The notes beneath the pieces are model-generated. The model had not been told where the DNA came from. It searched no databases and was given only the letters and a program-made list of their open reading frames with translations. This document shows positions 27,312-38,343 of a stretch of DNA of 51,554 nucleotides, one piece after another. A program made the translations under genes and the position numbers. Every line of letters starts with the position of its first letter. Position 1 is the stretch's first letter. The DNA lies in NCBI RefSeq assembly GCF_000171615.1, contig NZ_ABFU01000048.3, positions 4,433-55,986 on the forward strand, read 5' to 3'. The stretch comes from Bacillus coahuilensis m4-4. GTDB taxonomy: Bacteria > Bacillota > Bacilli > Bacillales > Bacillaceae_K.

Positions 27312-28999
27312 AGCCACGAGAATATGAGGCTACCTTATTTCGTCCTTTTTGTTTGGCTCCTACGTATAGGGCACGGTCTGCATTCCTAACTAGGGCCGTT
27401 TCATCATCACTGTCAAGAAAGGCCGAGGACACACCAAAACTAGCTGTAATATAAACGCGATCATTTAAAGGGGCCACCATTGTATCATGAACAGGAAATG
27501 GCTCGCTTTCTAGAGACAACCTAAATTGTTCTGCTAATTCCACCGCTTCATTCTTTTCAAAATCAGGCAACAATACAACAAATTCTTCTCCACCAAATCT
27601 TGCTACCGTTCCCTTTTTTCCAATAAAGTTCTGTAATCTTCTACTTAAATCTATTAATATTTCATTCCCAGCCTGATGACCGTATGTGTCATTAATTTGT
27701 TTAAAGTGGTCAATATCTAATAGAATCAGTGAAAGATTTTGTCTTTTCCCGTCTTTTAAAAGAGCCATTTCAAGCTCAATAAAATTTTCGAAAAATCTGA
27801 AATTATAGAGTCCTGTCAAACCACATCTTTCAGAATTCCTTTTTTGTTTTCTCATAGTTTCTGGCATTTTGGATGGCTACTCCTAAGTAGGAAGCAAGGA
27901 TATCCGCAATCATCACTTCGTATTTTTTGAAGCCGCTCCTTTTATACGTTGTTAACAAAAGAATGCCTTCTACCTTTTGACTTCTAATGATGGGAACCAC
28001 CATGAGGTTCTTCCAATTTTTCTTTTTTTTAATTTCATGATCCTTTATTTCATTGTTCTTTACTAACATCGGAGATTTGCTTTCACTCACCTGTTTAAAT
28101 ATCTCCCAAGAGTTTTCATGTTGAATCGCTCTCGGTAAACGAGTGGCATCAGATGAAAATTCTAATAACAAAAATTCCCCTTGCTTTACGTCATAAATAT
28201 AGGCTTCTGCTCCAGGGATTGTTTCTACAATACGTGTAATAAACGTTGATAATACTTCTTCCACTCTTAAACGCTCTGTAAGATCATGGCCGATATCTGC
28301 CGCTTTTTGAAGAATTTTATTCACATCTTCAGAGCTTTTATACATGGTGAGTAAATAACTAACGCACACAAACGGTACACCTAACAATAAAAAGGCACCA
28401 GAACCTATTTCTTGAATTAAATAATAAAGCGAAAGTCCTAATGGCAAAGAAACAAGGCTCCCAATAATATCCCAAACAACATCTTCTCCAAATAATTTAC
28501 GCTTTCGTCCTGTATACCACTGGGCAACAACCAGAAATAGTTCATTAAATAAAAATAAAGAAATCTGATAGATGATGATAGGACCAATTAATGAAGAAAA
28601 TTGCATGTCAGACGTATTTCCACCGACGGCAAAATATACGAGACCGCTACACAAGCTAATGAAGAAAAACATGAGTGAATTCATAGGAAAACGATAGGAA
28701 TCTCCTTTTCCTAAATTCAATCGGACCAGCATAAATAATACGGCCATTTGAGTGAGTAAGATCTCAAAATAAAGTCCAAATTGTAAGAATGCTGCAATGG
28801 TAACCCACTGTATATTCACAATTGGCGTTTGGTTAATGACAATCGGAAAATATGATACTAGAAAAACAAGTAAAATGTACCCAAACATGACCACTAAATC
28901 CCATGATTCAGGTCCATAGGTGTAAGATAAGGTGATGAGACCAGTAGGGAACAGTATGAGCCACAAAATATGTATAAGCCACTCTTTTCGTTTCGTCAC
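27310..28999 (-). CDS. Membrane GAF-GGDEF diguanylate cyclase (with an apparent frameshift)
   Basis: The enzyme makes c-di-GMP from two GTP. From GTG 28999 the protein has about six to seven membrane helices (residues 1-215). A GAF-like domain follows (about 235-385, with AEAYIYDVKQGEFLLLE and WKNLMVVPIIRSQKVEGILL). A GGDEF domain comes last with DIDHFKQINDTYGHQAGNEI and the active-site ARFGGEEFVVLLPDF. The usual RxxD inhibitory site before GGEEF is absent (KKGT). The two parts are in different frames and join if one base is removed from the T6 run at 27840-27845, giving about 562 residues. It lies between folC and the pilus-associated genes. Confidence 0.88.
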
Positions 29000-29063
29000 A
29001 ATTCCCCCCCTATCTTTTGTACTATTTATTCTACCAAATGATAGCCAAATATTCTCTACTAAT

Positions 29064-30361
29064 TTATTTTATTTTCTGAAAAAACTTTCTTACTTCGGAA
29101 ATAAAATATAATGAGCCTGTAACGGCTAACACTTTGTCCTTTTCGTCTAAATGAAGAAACTCTTCTATATACCTCTCGTAATCCTCTACTATTTCTACAT
29201 TAAGGCTATTTCCTTCTCTTCTTAATTCCTTTGGAGAAAAAGCACGAGGAAATGCAAATGTCGTTAAAAACATTTTGCTATACGAATTTTTAATCATGTC
29301 GATCATATCAGCTGCTTCTTTGTCCCTCAATGCTGAAAAAACAACGGTTACATCCTCCCTTTTGTAACGAGAATTCAATGTGTTTAGAAGACTCTGAATG
29401 CCTTCTATATTATGAGCACCATCCAAAATAACTGTTGGATGGTCTGACATCACCTCAAACCGACCTGGCCACTTCGTATGCTGTAATCCATTTCGTATAG
29501 CAGATTCTGATAGTATTACTTCGCCTTTTTCTTGTAAAATGTATAGACTTGTGAGAGCAACTACACTGTTTTCAATTTGATGCTCTCCCGCCATATCAAT
29601 GCGAAGATCACGCAATATATGTTCGCCCCATTTATACGTAAACGTTTCACCAGTGGCATGTGATACGTTAGATTCATATGTAAAATGATGATGTAGAATA
29701 TAGAAGGGAGACCGTTGTTCCTTTGCTTTTTCACAATAACCTCTTTCGGTTCATCTTGTTTGACACCAATTACAACAGGTGTTTTCTTTTTTATTATCCC
29801 TGCCTTTTCAAATGCAATTTTCTCTAGTGTATCACCTAAATATTGCTGATGATCTCGACCTATTGTGGTAATGACAGAAAGAAGTGGCTCGATCACATTC
29901 GTAGAATCTAATCGACCACCTAAACCTACTTCCACTAACACAAAATCTACCGGGTGAACACTACCGAAATAGTAAAAGCACATAACTGTGATGATTTCAA
30001 ATTCAGTCGCTTCCCCTAGATCTGTCGCTTTTAATTTCTCTACGACTGGCTGAACCGTCTCGACAAGCCGGGTAATCTCTCCATCCGAAATGGGTGTTCC
30101 ATTTCTAGAAATTCTTTCATTAAAGCTCTCTATAAAAGGCGAGGTGAAGGTTCCCACAGTATATCCCTCTGTTAAGAGAATTTCTCTCATATAACTTAAC
30201 GTGGAACCCTTCCCATTCGTACCACCAATATGTATCGAACGCATATTATGCTCTGGATTTCCTAATTGTTCTAACATAAAGTTCATTCGCTCAATGCCAG
30301 GTTTAATCCCAAATTTCATTTGGGAATGAATCCAATCAACTGCTTGATGATACGTCATCAT
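29064..30361 (-). CDS. folC: Folylpolyglutamate synthase / dihydrofolate synthase (with an apparent frameshift)
   Basis: FolC adds glutamate to folates in the cytoplasm. The N-terminal part has the P-loop GTNGKGSTLSYM and LVEVGLGGRLDSTN. The C-terminal part has VVALTSLYILQEKGE and VILDGAHNIEGI. One base missing from the T5 run at 29727-29731 separates them; restoring it gives KAKEQRSPFYILHHHFTYES and about 432 residues, the normal length. The gene follows valS as in B. subtilis. The longest frame begins with tandem ATG codons at 30361. Confidence 0.93.
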
Positions 30362-30394
30362 TCTGCCATCACTACTTTCATTCGAATATAAAGA

Positions 30395-30420
30395 GGACGA
30401 ACCAATGGTTTGGTTCGCCC
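30395..30420 (-). terminator. Hairpin between valS and folC
   Basis: On the minus strand GGGCGAACCA pairs with TGGTTCGTCC, followed by TCTTTAT. The weak T tail suggests partial termination or mRNA stabilisation after valS rather than a full stop. Confidence 0.55.
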
Positions 30421-30428
30421 TTTCTACT

Positions 30429-33078
30429 TTACACTTCTGACTTTAATTCTTCAATACGCGCTTCTACTGATTTACGCTTTTCTAGATACACACGTTCTTT
30501 CTCATGTTCTTCAGCCACTACACTTTCAGGAGCCTTCGAGATAAATCGTTCATTTGAAAGTTTTCCTTGAACACGCGAAACCTCTTTGTTCCACTTGTCT
30601 AATTCTTTTTCCAAACGAGCAATTTCTTCTTCTATGTTAATTAAACCTGCTAGAGGTAAAAACACTTCTGCACCTGTTACAACTGCACTCATGGCCTTAT
30701 CTGGAGCTTGTAAATCTTGTGAGATTTCTAGTTCCTCTGGGTTACAGAAACGCTCAATATATCCTTTATTTAGAGTCAGCGTAGAAAGTGTCGACTCATC
30801 TTTTGCTTTAATAAGCATTTTAATCTTTTTACTTAATGGTGTATTCACTTCGGCCCGAATATTACGAACAGAGCGAATGATTTCTACTAATAGCTTCATA
30901 TCATTTGCAGCTTTTTGATCTGTTAATGCAGGATTCACTTTTGGCCAAGAGGCTAAGGTGATACTTTCCCCTTCATGAGGAAGGTTCTGCCAGATTTCTT
31001 CTGTAATGAATGGCATGAATGGGTGTAATAGTCTCATGGTGTGATCTAATACATACGCTAAGATCGAACGAGTTGTTTTCTTTGCCGCTTCATCTTCACC
31101 GTATAATGGAAGCTTCGCCATCTCAATATACCAGTCACAGAAATCATCCCAGATAAAGTTGTAAAGAATTCGTCCCACTTCACCGAACTCATACTTGTCA
31201 GCTAGTGACGTAACACTCTCAATCGTCTCATTTAAGCGTGTTAAGATCCATTTATCCGCTACAGATTTTTCTCCAGATAGATCGATTTCGTTATAGGTCA
31301 TGTCGTCCATATTCATGAGGGCAAAACGAGAAGCGTTCCAAATCTTATTGGCGAAATTCCAAACACTTTCAATCTTCTCCATGCTGAATCGTAAATCTTG
31401 ACCAGGTGAGCTACCAGTTGTTAAGAAATAACGTAGAGAATCTGCACCGTATTTATCTATAACTTCCATTGGGTCCACACCGTTACCAAGAGATTTACTC
31501 ATCTTACGACCTTGCTCGTCACGAACGAGACCATGTATTAATACATCTTTAAATGGTTTTTCCCCTGTAAATTCAATACTTTGGAAGATCATTCTGGACA
31601 CCCAGAAGAAGATAATGTCATATCCTGTTACTAATGTATTTGTAGGGAAGTATCGCTTAAAATCCTCTGACTCTGTATTTGGCCAACCCATTGTAGAAAA
31701 TGGCCATAACGCTGAGCTAAACCACGTGTCTAGTACATCTGTATCTTGCTCCCAGTTCTCAATATCACTAGGAGGGGTTTTATCTACATATACTTCTCCT
31801 GTTTCTTTATGATACCAAGCAGGAATTCTGTGGCCCCACCATAATTGACGAGAAATACACCAGTCGCGAATGTTTTCCATCCATCGCATATACGTGTTTT
31901 CAAAACGATTTGGAACAAAGTTAACTTTGTCTTCATTCTCTTGAAGCTTAACCGCTTCGTTCGCAAGTGGCTGCATTTTTACAAACCATTGAGTAGATAG
32001 GTATGGTTCAACAACGGCACCGCTACGCTCACTGTGACCAACGGAATGCATATGTTCTTCAACCTTGAATAGAACGCCCTGCTCTTCTAGGTCTTTTACG
32101 ATCTGCTTACGACAGTCAAAACGGTCTAAGCCTTTATATTTATCCGCATTATCGTTCATGGAACCGTCTTCGTTCATAACAAGTATCCGAGGTAGGTCAT
32201 GACGATTACCAATTTCAAAGTCATTCGGATCGTGGGCAGGTGTGATTTTAACTGCACCAGATCCAAATTCCATATCTACATAATCATCAGCAACGATAGG
32301 GATTTCACGATTGACGATAGGAAGAAGGACCTTCTTACCGATTAGATGCTGGTAACGTTCATCCTTAGGATGAACAGCTACAGCCGTATCCCCAAGCATG
32401 GTTTCAGGGCGAGTTGTCGCAATTTCAATGGAACCTGAACCGTCTACTAACGGGTATCTCATATGATAAAATGCGCCTTGAACATCCTTATGAATAACTT
32501 CAATATCAGAAAGGGCAGTTTTGGTTTTGTGGATCCCAGTTAATAATGTACTCTCCTCGGTAAATTAAGCCCTTTTTGTAGAGCGTAATAAACACTTCGT
32601 TAACCGCATCATTTAGACCTTGATCGAGAGTAAAACGCTCTCGGCTGTAGTCAAGTCCCAGACCAATTTTCGCCCACTGGTTACGTATAAAACCGGCATA
32701 CTCTTCTTTCCACTTCCAAGACTCTTCAAGAAACTTTTCCCGACCTAGATCATATCGAGACTTACCTTCTTCACGCAGCTTTCCTTCTACCTTTGCTTGT
32801 GTAGCAATCCCTGCATGGTCCATACCTGGTAACCAAAGTACGTCGTATCCTTGCATACGTTTCATTCGAGTTAAAATATCTTGTAACGCTGTATCCCATG
32901 CATGGCCAAGGTGAAGCTTACCTGTAACGTTTGGTGGAGGTATTACGATCGTATAAGGTTCTTTCGTTTTATCGTCCTTTGCTTCAAAAAACTTTCCATC
33001 TAACCACCACTGATAACGACCGCTTTCAATTTTCTCTGGATCGTACTTTGTTGGCATTGATAATTCTTGATTCTCCAT
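30429..33078 (-). CDS. valS: Valine-tRNA ligase (with an apparent frameshift)
   Basis: ValS charges tRNA-Val. From ATG 33078 ([14 protein letters not shown], behind AGGAGG) the protein shows the HIGH signature [14 protein letters not shown] and [13 protein letters not shown]. The editing domain ([20 protein letters not shown]) and KMSKS signature ([13 protein letters not shown]) follow, with a C-terminal coiled-coil arm ([18 protein letters not shown]). The frame changes in the T4 run at 32525-32528. Removing one base gives ..[19 protein letters not shown].. and about 882 residues, like B. subtilis ValS. A T-box leader controls it. Confidence 0.96.
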
Positions 33079-33120
33079 CCTGTTTCCTCCTTTTACTAGC
33101 ACCCGGTTTTTGACAATATA

Positions 33121-33385
33121 AAAACTCCCTACGCCAAAAGGACGAGGGAGTTTGTTCGCGGTACCACCTTTTTCTAGAGAAGGATAGACCATCTCTAGAT
33201 CTTCATTCCGTTAACGAACATTGTCCGGCCTATACTACTTCCATTACGGGTTCATATAAACAGCTCCTGGGCGACATTCGGCTACTTTCACTTAGAAGAT
33301 GTTTCAGCAATTCATCTTCCTCTCTAAAAGCTAGTTTAGCGTACTCTTCCCAATCAAAGCTTTTGGGTTATTTTTATGTATTGTT
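33121..33385 (-). promoter_or_regulatory. T-box leader of valS (tRNA-Val-sensing riboswitch)
   Basis: The minus-strand leader has the T-box core AGGTGGTACCGCGAAC (33169-33154). A terminator immediately follows: ACTCCCTCG, a short loop, then GTAGGGAGT and a T run (33153-33121). The 5' half folds as a Stem I region starting GGGAAGAGTA. GTC at 33275-33273 (in CGAATGTCGCCC) is a candidate specifier codon for valine. Uncharged tRNA-Val would stabilise the antiterminator and allow valS transcription. The gene-free stretch 33079-33510 otherwise holds only this leader, its promoter and the start of the opposite small gene. Confidence 0.93.
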
Positions 33386-33415
33386 ATTGTATATAAAAAT
33401 CTACTCTATCGTCAA
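33386..33415 (-). promoter_or_regulatory. Sigma-A promoter of the valS leader
   Basis: TTGACG (33415-33410) and TATACA (33093-equivalent at 33393-33388) are 16 nt apart on the minus strand. An alternative -10, TACAAT (33391-33386), gives an 18-nt spacer. Both place the transcript start just before T-box Stem I. Confidence 0.75.
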
Positions 33416-33510
33416 TCATTATCACCAATTTTTATGACACCTATTCAAAAATAGGCTGGTGCACCCATTTTAATTAGTTGCATACCCTATAGTAGTGAGG
33501 AGGAGAAGTC

Positions 33511-33699
33511 ATGAGGAAGTATAATACCTATACTTTTCAAAAGTGGTTCCGAAGTGCCAAGGCTGTGGCAGCACAACTTGTGATTCCTTTTACAATTTTT
33601 CAAGCCATCCGTACATTCCTTATGCCTACCACTTTTGATGTTTTGTTACTTGCCATCTTTATTGTGATTGCGGTTAGTATTAATTTCGAATGGATTTAA
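33511..33699 (+). CDS. Small membrane protein of unknown function
   Basis: The 62-residue protein starts at ATG 33511 behind GAGGAGGAGAAG, a strong ribosome-binding site. It has a basic N-terminus (MRKYNTYTFQKWFRSAKAVA) and two hydrophobic stretches (QLVIPFTIFQAIRTFLMP and TFDVLLLAIFIVIAVSI), so it is probably a two-helix membrane protein. It is transcribed opposite to valS and ysxE and ends before a shared terminator. I do not recognise a named family. The ribosome-binding site, hydrophobic pattern and location in a non-coding gap support it as real. Confidence 0.65.
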   Translation: MRKYNTYTFQKWFRSAKAVAAQLVIPFTIFQAIRTFLMPTTFDVLLLAIFIVIAVSINFEWI

Positions 33700-33716
33700 G
33701 CTGTTCACATATGGTA

Positions 33717-33750
33717 AAAAGGAGCTCACATTTATTGTGCAGCTCCTTCT
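33717..33750. terminator. Bidirectional terminator between the small membrane gene and ysxE
   Basis: AAGGAGCT and AGCTCCTT arms with inner CACA/TTGTG pairing form a hairpin flanked by A and T residues. It overlaps the last codons of ysxE and can serve both convergent genes. Confidence 0.65.
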
Positions 33751-34770
33751 GCTTCCTGCTTGGCTTTTTCTTTTTGCTTTTCCAATTCATCTAATTTCAT
33801 TACTATATATTCCGTATTTTTCATACTCCAATAATGGCGTTGCAGTCTACGTACATACGAAGATTCTTTTTTCTTCTCTGCTGCTTGGTACTTTAATGTG
33901 GTTTCTATGATTCCTGTTGGATAGGATAAGTAGCTCAAAAATAAGCTCATCTCCTCATCTCTTAAAAGAAAAATGCCTAAAATATAGATCAAGCCAATTG
34001 TATACCTCTTCTTGATCCTTGGGATACGTGTATAATTTTCTCGAAAGAAAAGGCAACAGATCATGAAATGGAGCAGCCTGCTTCATTTTTTCAAAGTTGC
34101 TAAAATAGGCAGTCCCTCGATCATCATATAAAAAGTGCTCTGTGGATAGCTTTCCATGCACAAAGACGGTTCTCACTTTTTCTCGTTCCTTTGATTGTTC
34201 CAGCCATTGATCAAGCTTTTCTTTCGCAAACCTTATGGCTAGAGAGGATTCGTGGTAGTACAGACAAAACAATTGCTCAAAAGGTGACATATAGTCTTGT
34301 TCCTCACACCGAGACAAAAATTCTTCCATAAACTCAGTCTCTTTCTCCCACCGAAGGCTAATCTCATCGTAGTGTTCCTGTCTCGCCTTTTGTTCAATAG
34401 GAATTTCCTTAGAAGTGATACTATGCATCCTTGCCACTTCACGAAACAATTTGACATGCTTCCCATCGTAATCCTCTTTTTCATCATTTAAGAGCCAAGG
34501 CATGAGATAGTAGAGCGAAGAGTCATAAAGTACGGCATAACGCCCATCAGACGTAGGATAAACTGGCACAATTCTGTTATAACCTGATTGAAATAGGTGT
34601 TGTATTTGATGAACAAAATCGACTCCTCTTTCCGCAGGCAATTCTTTTAGTGCATAGTTCCCTTTATTTGTATAGAGTTTAAAACATTTTCCATATCGTT
34701 CAGCTAAATGGAGTTCTAACTGGTAATATTGAGCAATCTCCTTAAGCTTTACCATAAGCTGTTGATCCAT
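33732..34770 (-). CDS. ysxE: YsxE-like spore coat-associated kinase-fold protein (with an apparent frameshift)
   Basis: YsxE belongs to the CotS group of kinase-like proteins linked to the spore coat. The N-lobe shows LAERYGKCFKLYTNKGNYAL with a lysine-containing strand (ALKELPAERG). The C-lobe has VFVHGKLSTEHFLYDDRGTA, the usual HGDLxxxN-type loop with D changed to K, and YFSNFEKMKQ. The catalytic aspartates are thus poorly kept and it may be a pseudokinase. The frame changes at A runs 33964-33973; correcting one base adds DEEMSLFLSYLSYPTGIIET and gives about 345 residues. ATG 34770 is preferred, behind a G-rich ribosome-binding site. It follows spoVID. Confidence 0.87.
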
Positions 34771-34843
34771 ATACTGCACCCCCCCTTCCTCTGTTCATGA
34801 TGAATAGAGAAGAGCAGGAAGGCTTCCTGCTCCAATTACATCC

Positions 34844-35926
34844 TTATTTAAGTACATACGTTTCACTGATGGTTAATACTTGACCTTCATAGACATCCTG
34901 AGAAACATCTAGTGAATTATCTCTAATAATGGTTTGAGCACTTGTTCCGTATCGTTCAGCAATTTGCTCTAATGTATCTCCATTTTGAACAATGTATACC
35001 CGTAATTTAGACGTTTCTTCCTGCTCTTTTCTTGTGAAGAATTCAGTTAATGAGATGGCTTCATCATATCCCTTTGGTTTCTTTCCTTTTTGAGCGACCT
35101 TCATTTCACTACTTTCTTCTTCTTCTTGAAAGAGTTCATCACTTGAGGAAGATTCTTCTTCAGAATAGCTAGGAGTGCTTTCTGGTGAACTAGACGATTC
35201 TTCTTCATAAGTGCCTGGGAAATTTAATACATTACTATCTTGTTCCCCTCTAACATCACTATATTCCAGTTGAGGAGCTTCATACTCTTCTTCATAATAC
35301 TCAATCGGAACATTTACTTCTTCTTCCTCTTCCACTTTTCTTGCTTCAACATAAAATTCCTCATTGGAGTCTTCTTCTTCATGATAAGTGGGAGGTTCAT
35401 ACTCTACTAGCTCTACATCATCTTCCACATCGTACACTTGTGCAGCCGATCTGCTTTCGAGTGCATATTCAGGTTTTGCTTGTGGTTGCTCACTCTCACC
35501 TTGAATGCCTGTTACGGTTAAATCTGCATGTAATTTCAGGCAGGCTGTTTCAGGGATGTTGTAATCAAATGAATCAACAAACACATCAATATCGCTTAAA
35601 TTCACAACGCGAAGCTTCGGAATGGTAATATCGACTGGAAACCTATGAGAAAATTCACTTTCACCTGTTTCTCTTGTGTTCGTGTAGGCAACTAGTTTGC
35701 CATATGTTCTTTCTTCTTCCCATCCTTCATCCGAATCCACAACTTCTTCTCGTTCTTTGTAGTCCCCTTGAAGCTCTAAGTATCCTCTAATAAGCACATA
35801 TTGTTCTTGCTCTTGTATGGTTATATGAGGCTCTAATGTGATCGATAATAATTCTTCTACTTCCTGTCCTTTTTTAAACCAAATAGATTCCTCTAAAGAA
35901 AAGCGTAAGCTTGAATTTTGTGTCAT
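34844..35926 (-). CDS. spoVID: Stage VI sporulation protein D (spore coat assembly)
   Basis: SpoVID sits on the outer forespore membrane and directs coat encasement. The 360-residue protein has an N-terminal beta-rich domain (SSLRFSLEESIWFKKGQEVE, typical of SpoVID). A long acidic Glu/Ser-rich middle comes next. A C-terminal LysM domain (RVYIVQNGDTLEQIAERYGT.., VYEGQVLTI) follows. The start is ATG 35926 behind AAAGGAGG. A sigma-E type promoter precedes it. The gene lies between hemL and ysxE as in B. subtilis. Confidence 0.93.
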   Translation of the reverse strand: MTQNSSLRFSLEESIWFKKGQEVEELLSITLEPHITIQEQEQYVLIRGYLELQGDYKEREEVVDSDEGWEEERTYGKLVAYTNTRETGESEFSHRFPVDITIPKLRVVNLSDIDVFVDSFDYNIPETACLKLHADLTVTGIQGESEQPQAKPEYALESRSAAQVYDVEDDVELVEYEPPTYHEEEDSNEEFYVEARKVEEEEEVNVPIEYYEEEYEAPQLEYSDVRGEQDSNVLNFPGTYEEESSSSPESTPSYSEEESSSSDELFQEEEESSEMKVAQKGKKPKGYDEAISLTEFFTRKEQEETSKLRVYIVQNGDTLEQIAERYGTSAQTIIRDNSLDVSQDVYEGQVLTISETYVLK

Positions 35927-35980
35927 GACTTGAATATCCTCCTTTCAGCTTGGGCGACATGCATAGCCCATCACACTACA

Positions 35981-36009
35981 AATCTATGTAGGGAGGTATC
36001 TGAATATGA
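35981..36009 (-). promoter_or_regulatory. Putative sigma-E promoter of spoVID
   Basis: On the minus strand TCATATT (36009-36003) and CATAGATT (35988-35981) are separated by 14 nt. This fits the sigma-E consensus (kmATATT, 13-15 nt, CATACAnT) with one change, about 55 nt before the start codon. It agrees with mother-cell expression of spoVID. Confidence 0.65.
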
Positions 36010-36021
36010 CACACTGTCAAC

Positions 36022-36051
36022 AAAAAAACGCCTCTAAACAAGAGACGTTTT
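36022..36051 (-). terminator. Terminator of the heme operon
   Basis: On the minus strand AAACG-CTCT pairs with AGAG-CGTTT with a T-G mismatch inside, followed by a T7 run. It lies just after the hemL stop and just before the spoVID promoter. Confidence 0.8.
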
Positions 36052-36058
36052 ACTTTTA

Positions 36059-37339
36059 TCAACCTTTAATTTTCGCAAATGCTTTTTCAGCTGCTTCAAT
36101 CGTTCTATGTAAATCTTCATCGGTATGAGCAGTTGAAAGGAATAAGCCCTCAAACTGAGAAGGTGGCAAGAATACTCCGTTATTTGCCATTTCTTGATAG
36201 TACGCTGCAAATAGCTCAAGATCTGAAGTTTTAGCACGATCGTAGTTGGTGACGTCTTCATTTGTGAAGAAAATACCAACCATAGAGCCAGCACGATTAA
36301 TGGTGTGTGGAATATCGTATTTCATAGCAACTTCATGGAGACCTTTTTCTAGCATTTCTGCCTTTCGACCAAATTCTTTATACGTGTCAGGTGTTAGCTG
36401 GCGCAGCGTTTCGTATCCAGCTGTCATGGCAAGTGGATTACCTGAAAGTGTACCCGCTTGGTATATTGGACCACTTGGGGCAATTTGAGACATGATTTCT
36501 GCCTTACCTCCGTATGCTCCAACAGGAAGTCCACCACCAATCACTTTACCAAGACATGTAATATCTGGTGTCACACCGTAATACCCTTGGGCACAGCCAT
36601 AATCTACACGGAAGCCTGTCATGACTTCATCGAATATTAATAGGGATCCGTATTCTTCTGTAACCCGGCGAAGACCTTCTAAGAATCCAGGCTGTGGAGG
36701 CACAACGCCCATGTTTCCAGCTACAGGCTCAACAATGACACCAGCAATATCATCTCCGTATTGTTTAAACGCAAGCTCAATACTTTCTAGGTCATTGTAA
36801 GGAACCGTAATCGTATTCTGTGCCACACCTTCCGGGACTCCAGGACTATCTGGTAACCCTAATGTGGCCACTCCTGAACCGGCTTTAATTAGAAGAGAAT
36901 CACCGTGTCCGTGATAGCATCCTTCAAATTTCACAATTTTGTTTCTACCTGTGTAACCTCGTGCTAGACGAAGAGCACTCATCGTTGCTTCTGTACCAGA
37001 AGAAACCATGCGAACAATCTCAATAGAAGGTACACGATCAATCACAAGCTTTGCTAGTTCGTTTTCAATTTCAGTTGGTGCACCAAAGCTAGTTCCACTT
37101 TCCGCTACCTTTTTAATAGCCTCTACAACATGATCATTCGTATGACCAAGAATCAGTGGTCCCCAGGAAAGAACATAGTCGATGTATTCATTTCCATCGA
37201 TATCGTATATCTTACTCCCTTTTCCTCTCTCCATGAAGATCGGATCCATTTTAACCGATTTAAACGCACGTACTGGACTATTTACTCCACCTGGCATTAA
37301 CCCAACGGCTTCTTTAAATGCTCTTTTTGTATTTTTCAT
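36059..37339 (-). CDS. hemL: Glutamate-1-semialdehyde 2,1-aminomutase
   Basis: HemL uses PLP to convert glutamate-1-semialdehyde to 5-aminolevulinate, the second step of the C5 heme pathway. The 426-residue protein has the expected [15 protein letters not shown] start region and [20 protein letters not shown]. The Schiff-base lysine lies in [34 protein letters not shown] follows. Length is normal. It is the last gene of the hem operon, 23 nt after hemB. Confidence 0.97.
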   Translation of the reverse strand: MKNTKRAFKEAVGLMPGGVNSPVRAFKSVKMDPIFMERGKGSKIYDIDGNEYIDYVLSWGPLILGHTNDHVVEAIKKVAESGTSFGAPTEIENELAKLVIDRVPSIEIVRMVSSGTEATMSALRLARGYTGRNKIVKFEGCYHGHGDSLLIKAGSGVATLGLPDSPGVPEGVAQNTITVPYNDLESIELAFKQYGDDIAGVIVEPVAGNMGVVPPQPGFLEGLRRVTEEYGSLLIFDEVMTGFRVDYGCAQGYYGVTPDITCLGKVIGGGLPVGAYGGKAEIMSQIAPSGPIYQAGTLSGNPLAMTAGYETLRQLTPDTYKEFGRKAEMLEKGLHEVAMKYDIPHTINRAGSMVGIFFTNEDVTNYDRAKTSDLELFAAYYQEMANNGVFLPPSQFEGLFLSTAHTDEDLHRTIEAAEKAFAKIKG

Positions 37340-37362
37340 ACGATCTCATCCGAAACATCCCC

Positions 37363-38343
37363 TTAAGAATTAGTTAGCCATCTTGCAACATCTTTTGCGT
37401 GATAGGTAATAATCAAATCGGCACCCGCACGCTTCATACTTACTAGCTTTTCCATTACAAGGCCTTTTTCATCCACCCATCCGTTTGCAGCAGCAGCTTT
37501 AATCATGCTGTACTCTCCGCTCACATTATATGCAACAATCGGAGCATTCACTGTATTCTTTACATCTCGCATAATATCAAGATAGGAAAGTGCTGGCTTT
37601 ACGATGAGGAAATCTGCCCCTTCTTCTATATCTGATACTGCTTCACGTAGAGCTTCGTTTCGGTTAGCAGGGTCCATTTGATACGCTCTTCTATCACCAA
37701 ATTGGGGTGAGCTATGGGCTGCATCTCGGAATGGCCCATAAAAGCTAGACGCATATTTAACAGCATACGACATGATGGGAATATCCTCATAACCAGCTTG
37801 ATCTAAGCCTTTACGAATAGCTGCAACAAAACCATCCATCATATTACTTGGAGCAATGATGTCCGCCCCAGCCTCTGCTTGGGAGATGGCCGTTTTCGCT
37901 AGTAAATCTAATGTAGGATCGTTTAAAATTTTTCCTTCATGAACAATGCCACAGTGACCGTGATCGGTAAATTGACATAGGCATGTATCTGCTATCACAA
38001 CGAATTCAGGAAAACGTTCTTTAATGAAGCGAATCCCCTCTTGAACAATTCCATTTTGATCATACGCACTAGAACCTACATCATCTTTTGTAGCTGGTAC
38101 TCCGAATACAATTAACGATTTAATCCCTAAATCGACTAGTTCTTTTAATTCTTCGTCTAAAAGGTCTAAGGAAAGCTGATATACGCCCGGCATAGAAGCC
38201 ACTGCATTTTTCACACCTTCACCCTCAACGATAAAAATTGGATAAATTAAATCTTCTTTATGTAAATGTGTTTCTCTCACCATTTGACGTAAGTGATCAG
38301 ATGAACGTAGTCTTCTATGACGTTTAAAATTTAGTTCTGTCAT
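37363..38343 (-). CDS. hemB: Delta-aminolevulinic acid dehydratase (porphobilinogen synthase)
   Basis: HemB condenses two 5-aminolevulinate molecules to porphobilinogen. The 326-residue protein shows the zinc-type cysteine cluster [15 protein letters not shown]. The first active-site lysine is in [20 protein letters not shown] and the second in [16 protein letters not shown]. It overlaps the hemD end by 4 nt. Confidence 0.97.
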   Translation of the reverse strand: MTELNFKRHRRLRSSDHLRQMVRETHLHKEDLIYPIFIVEGEGVKNAVASMPGVYQLSLDLLDEELKELVDLGIKSLIVFGVPATKDDVGSSAYDQNGIVQEGIRFIKERFPEFVVIADTCLCQFTDHGHCGIVHEGKILNDPTLDLLAKTAISQAEAGADIIAPSNMMDGFVAAIRKGLDQAGYEDIPIMSYAVKYASSFYGPFRDAAHSSPQFGDRRAYQMDPANRNEALREAVSDIEEGADFLIVKPALSYLDIMRDVKNTVNAPIVAYNVSGEYSMIKAAAANGWVDEKGLVMEKLVSMKRAGADLIITYHAKDVARWLTNS

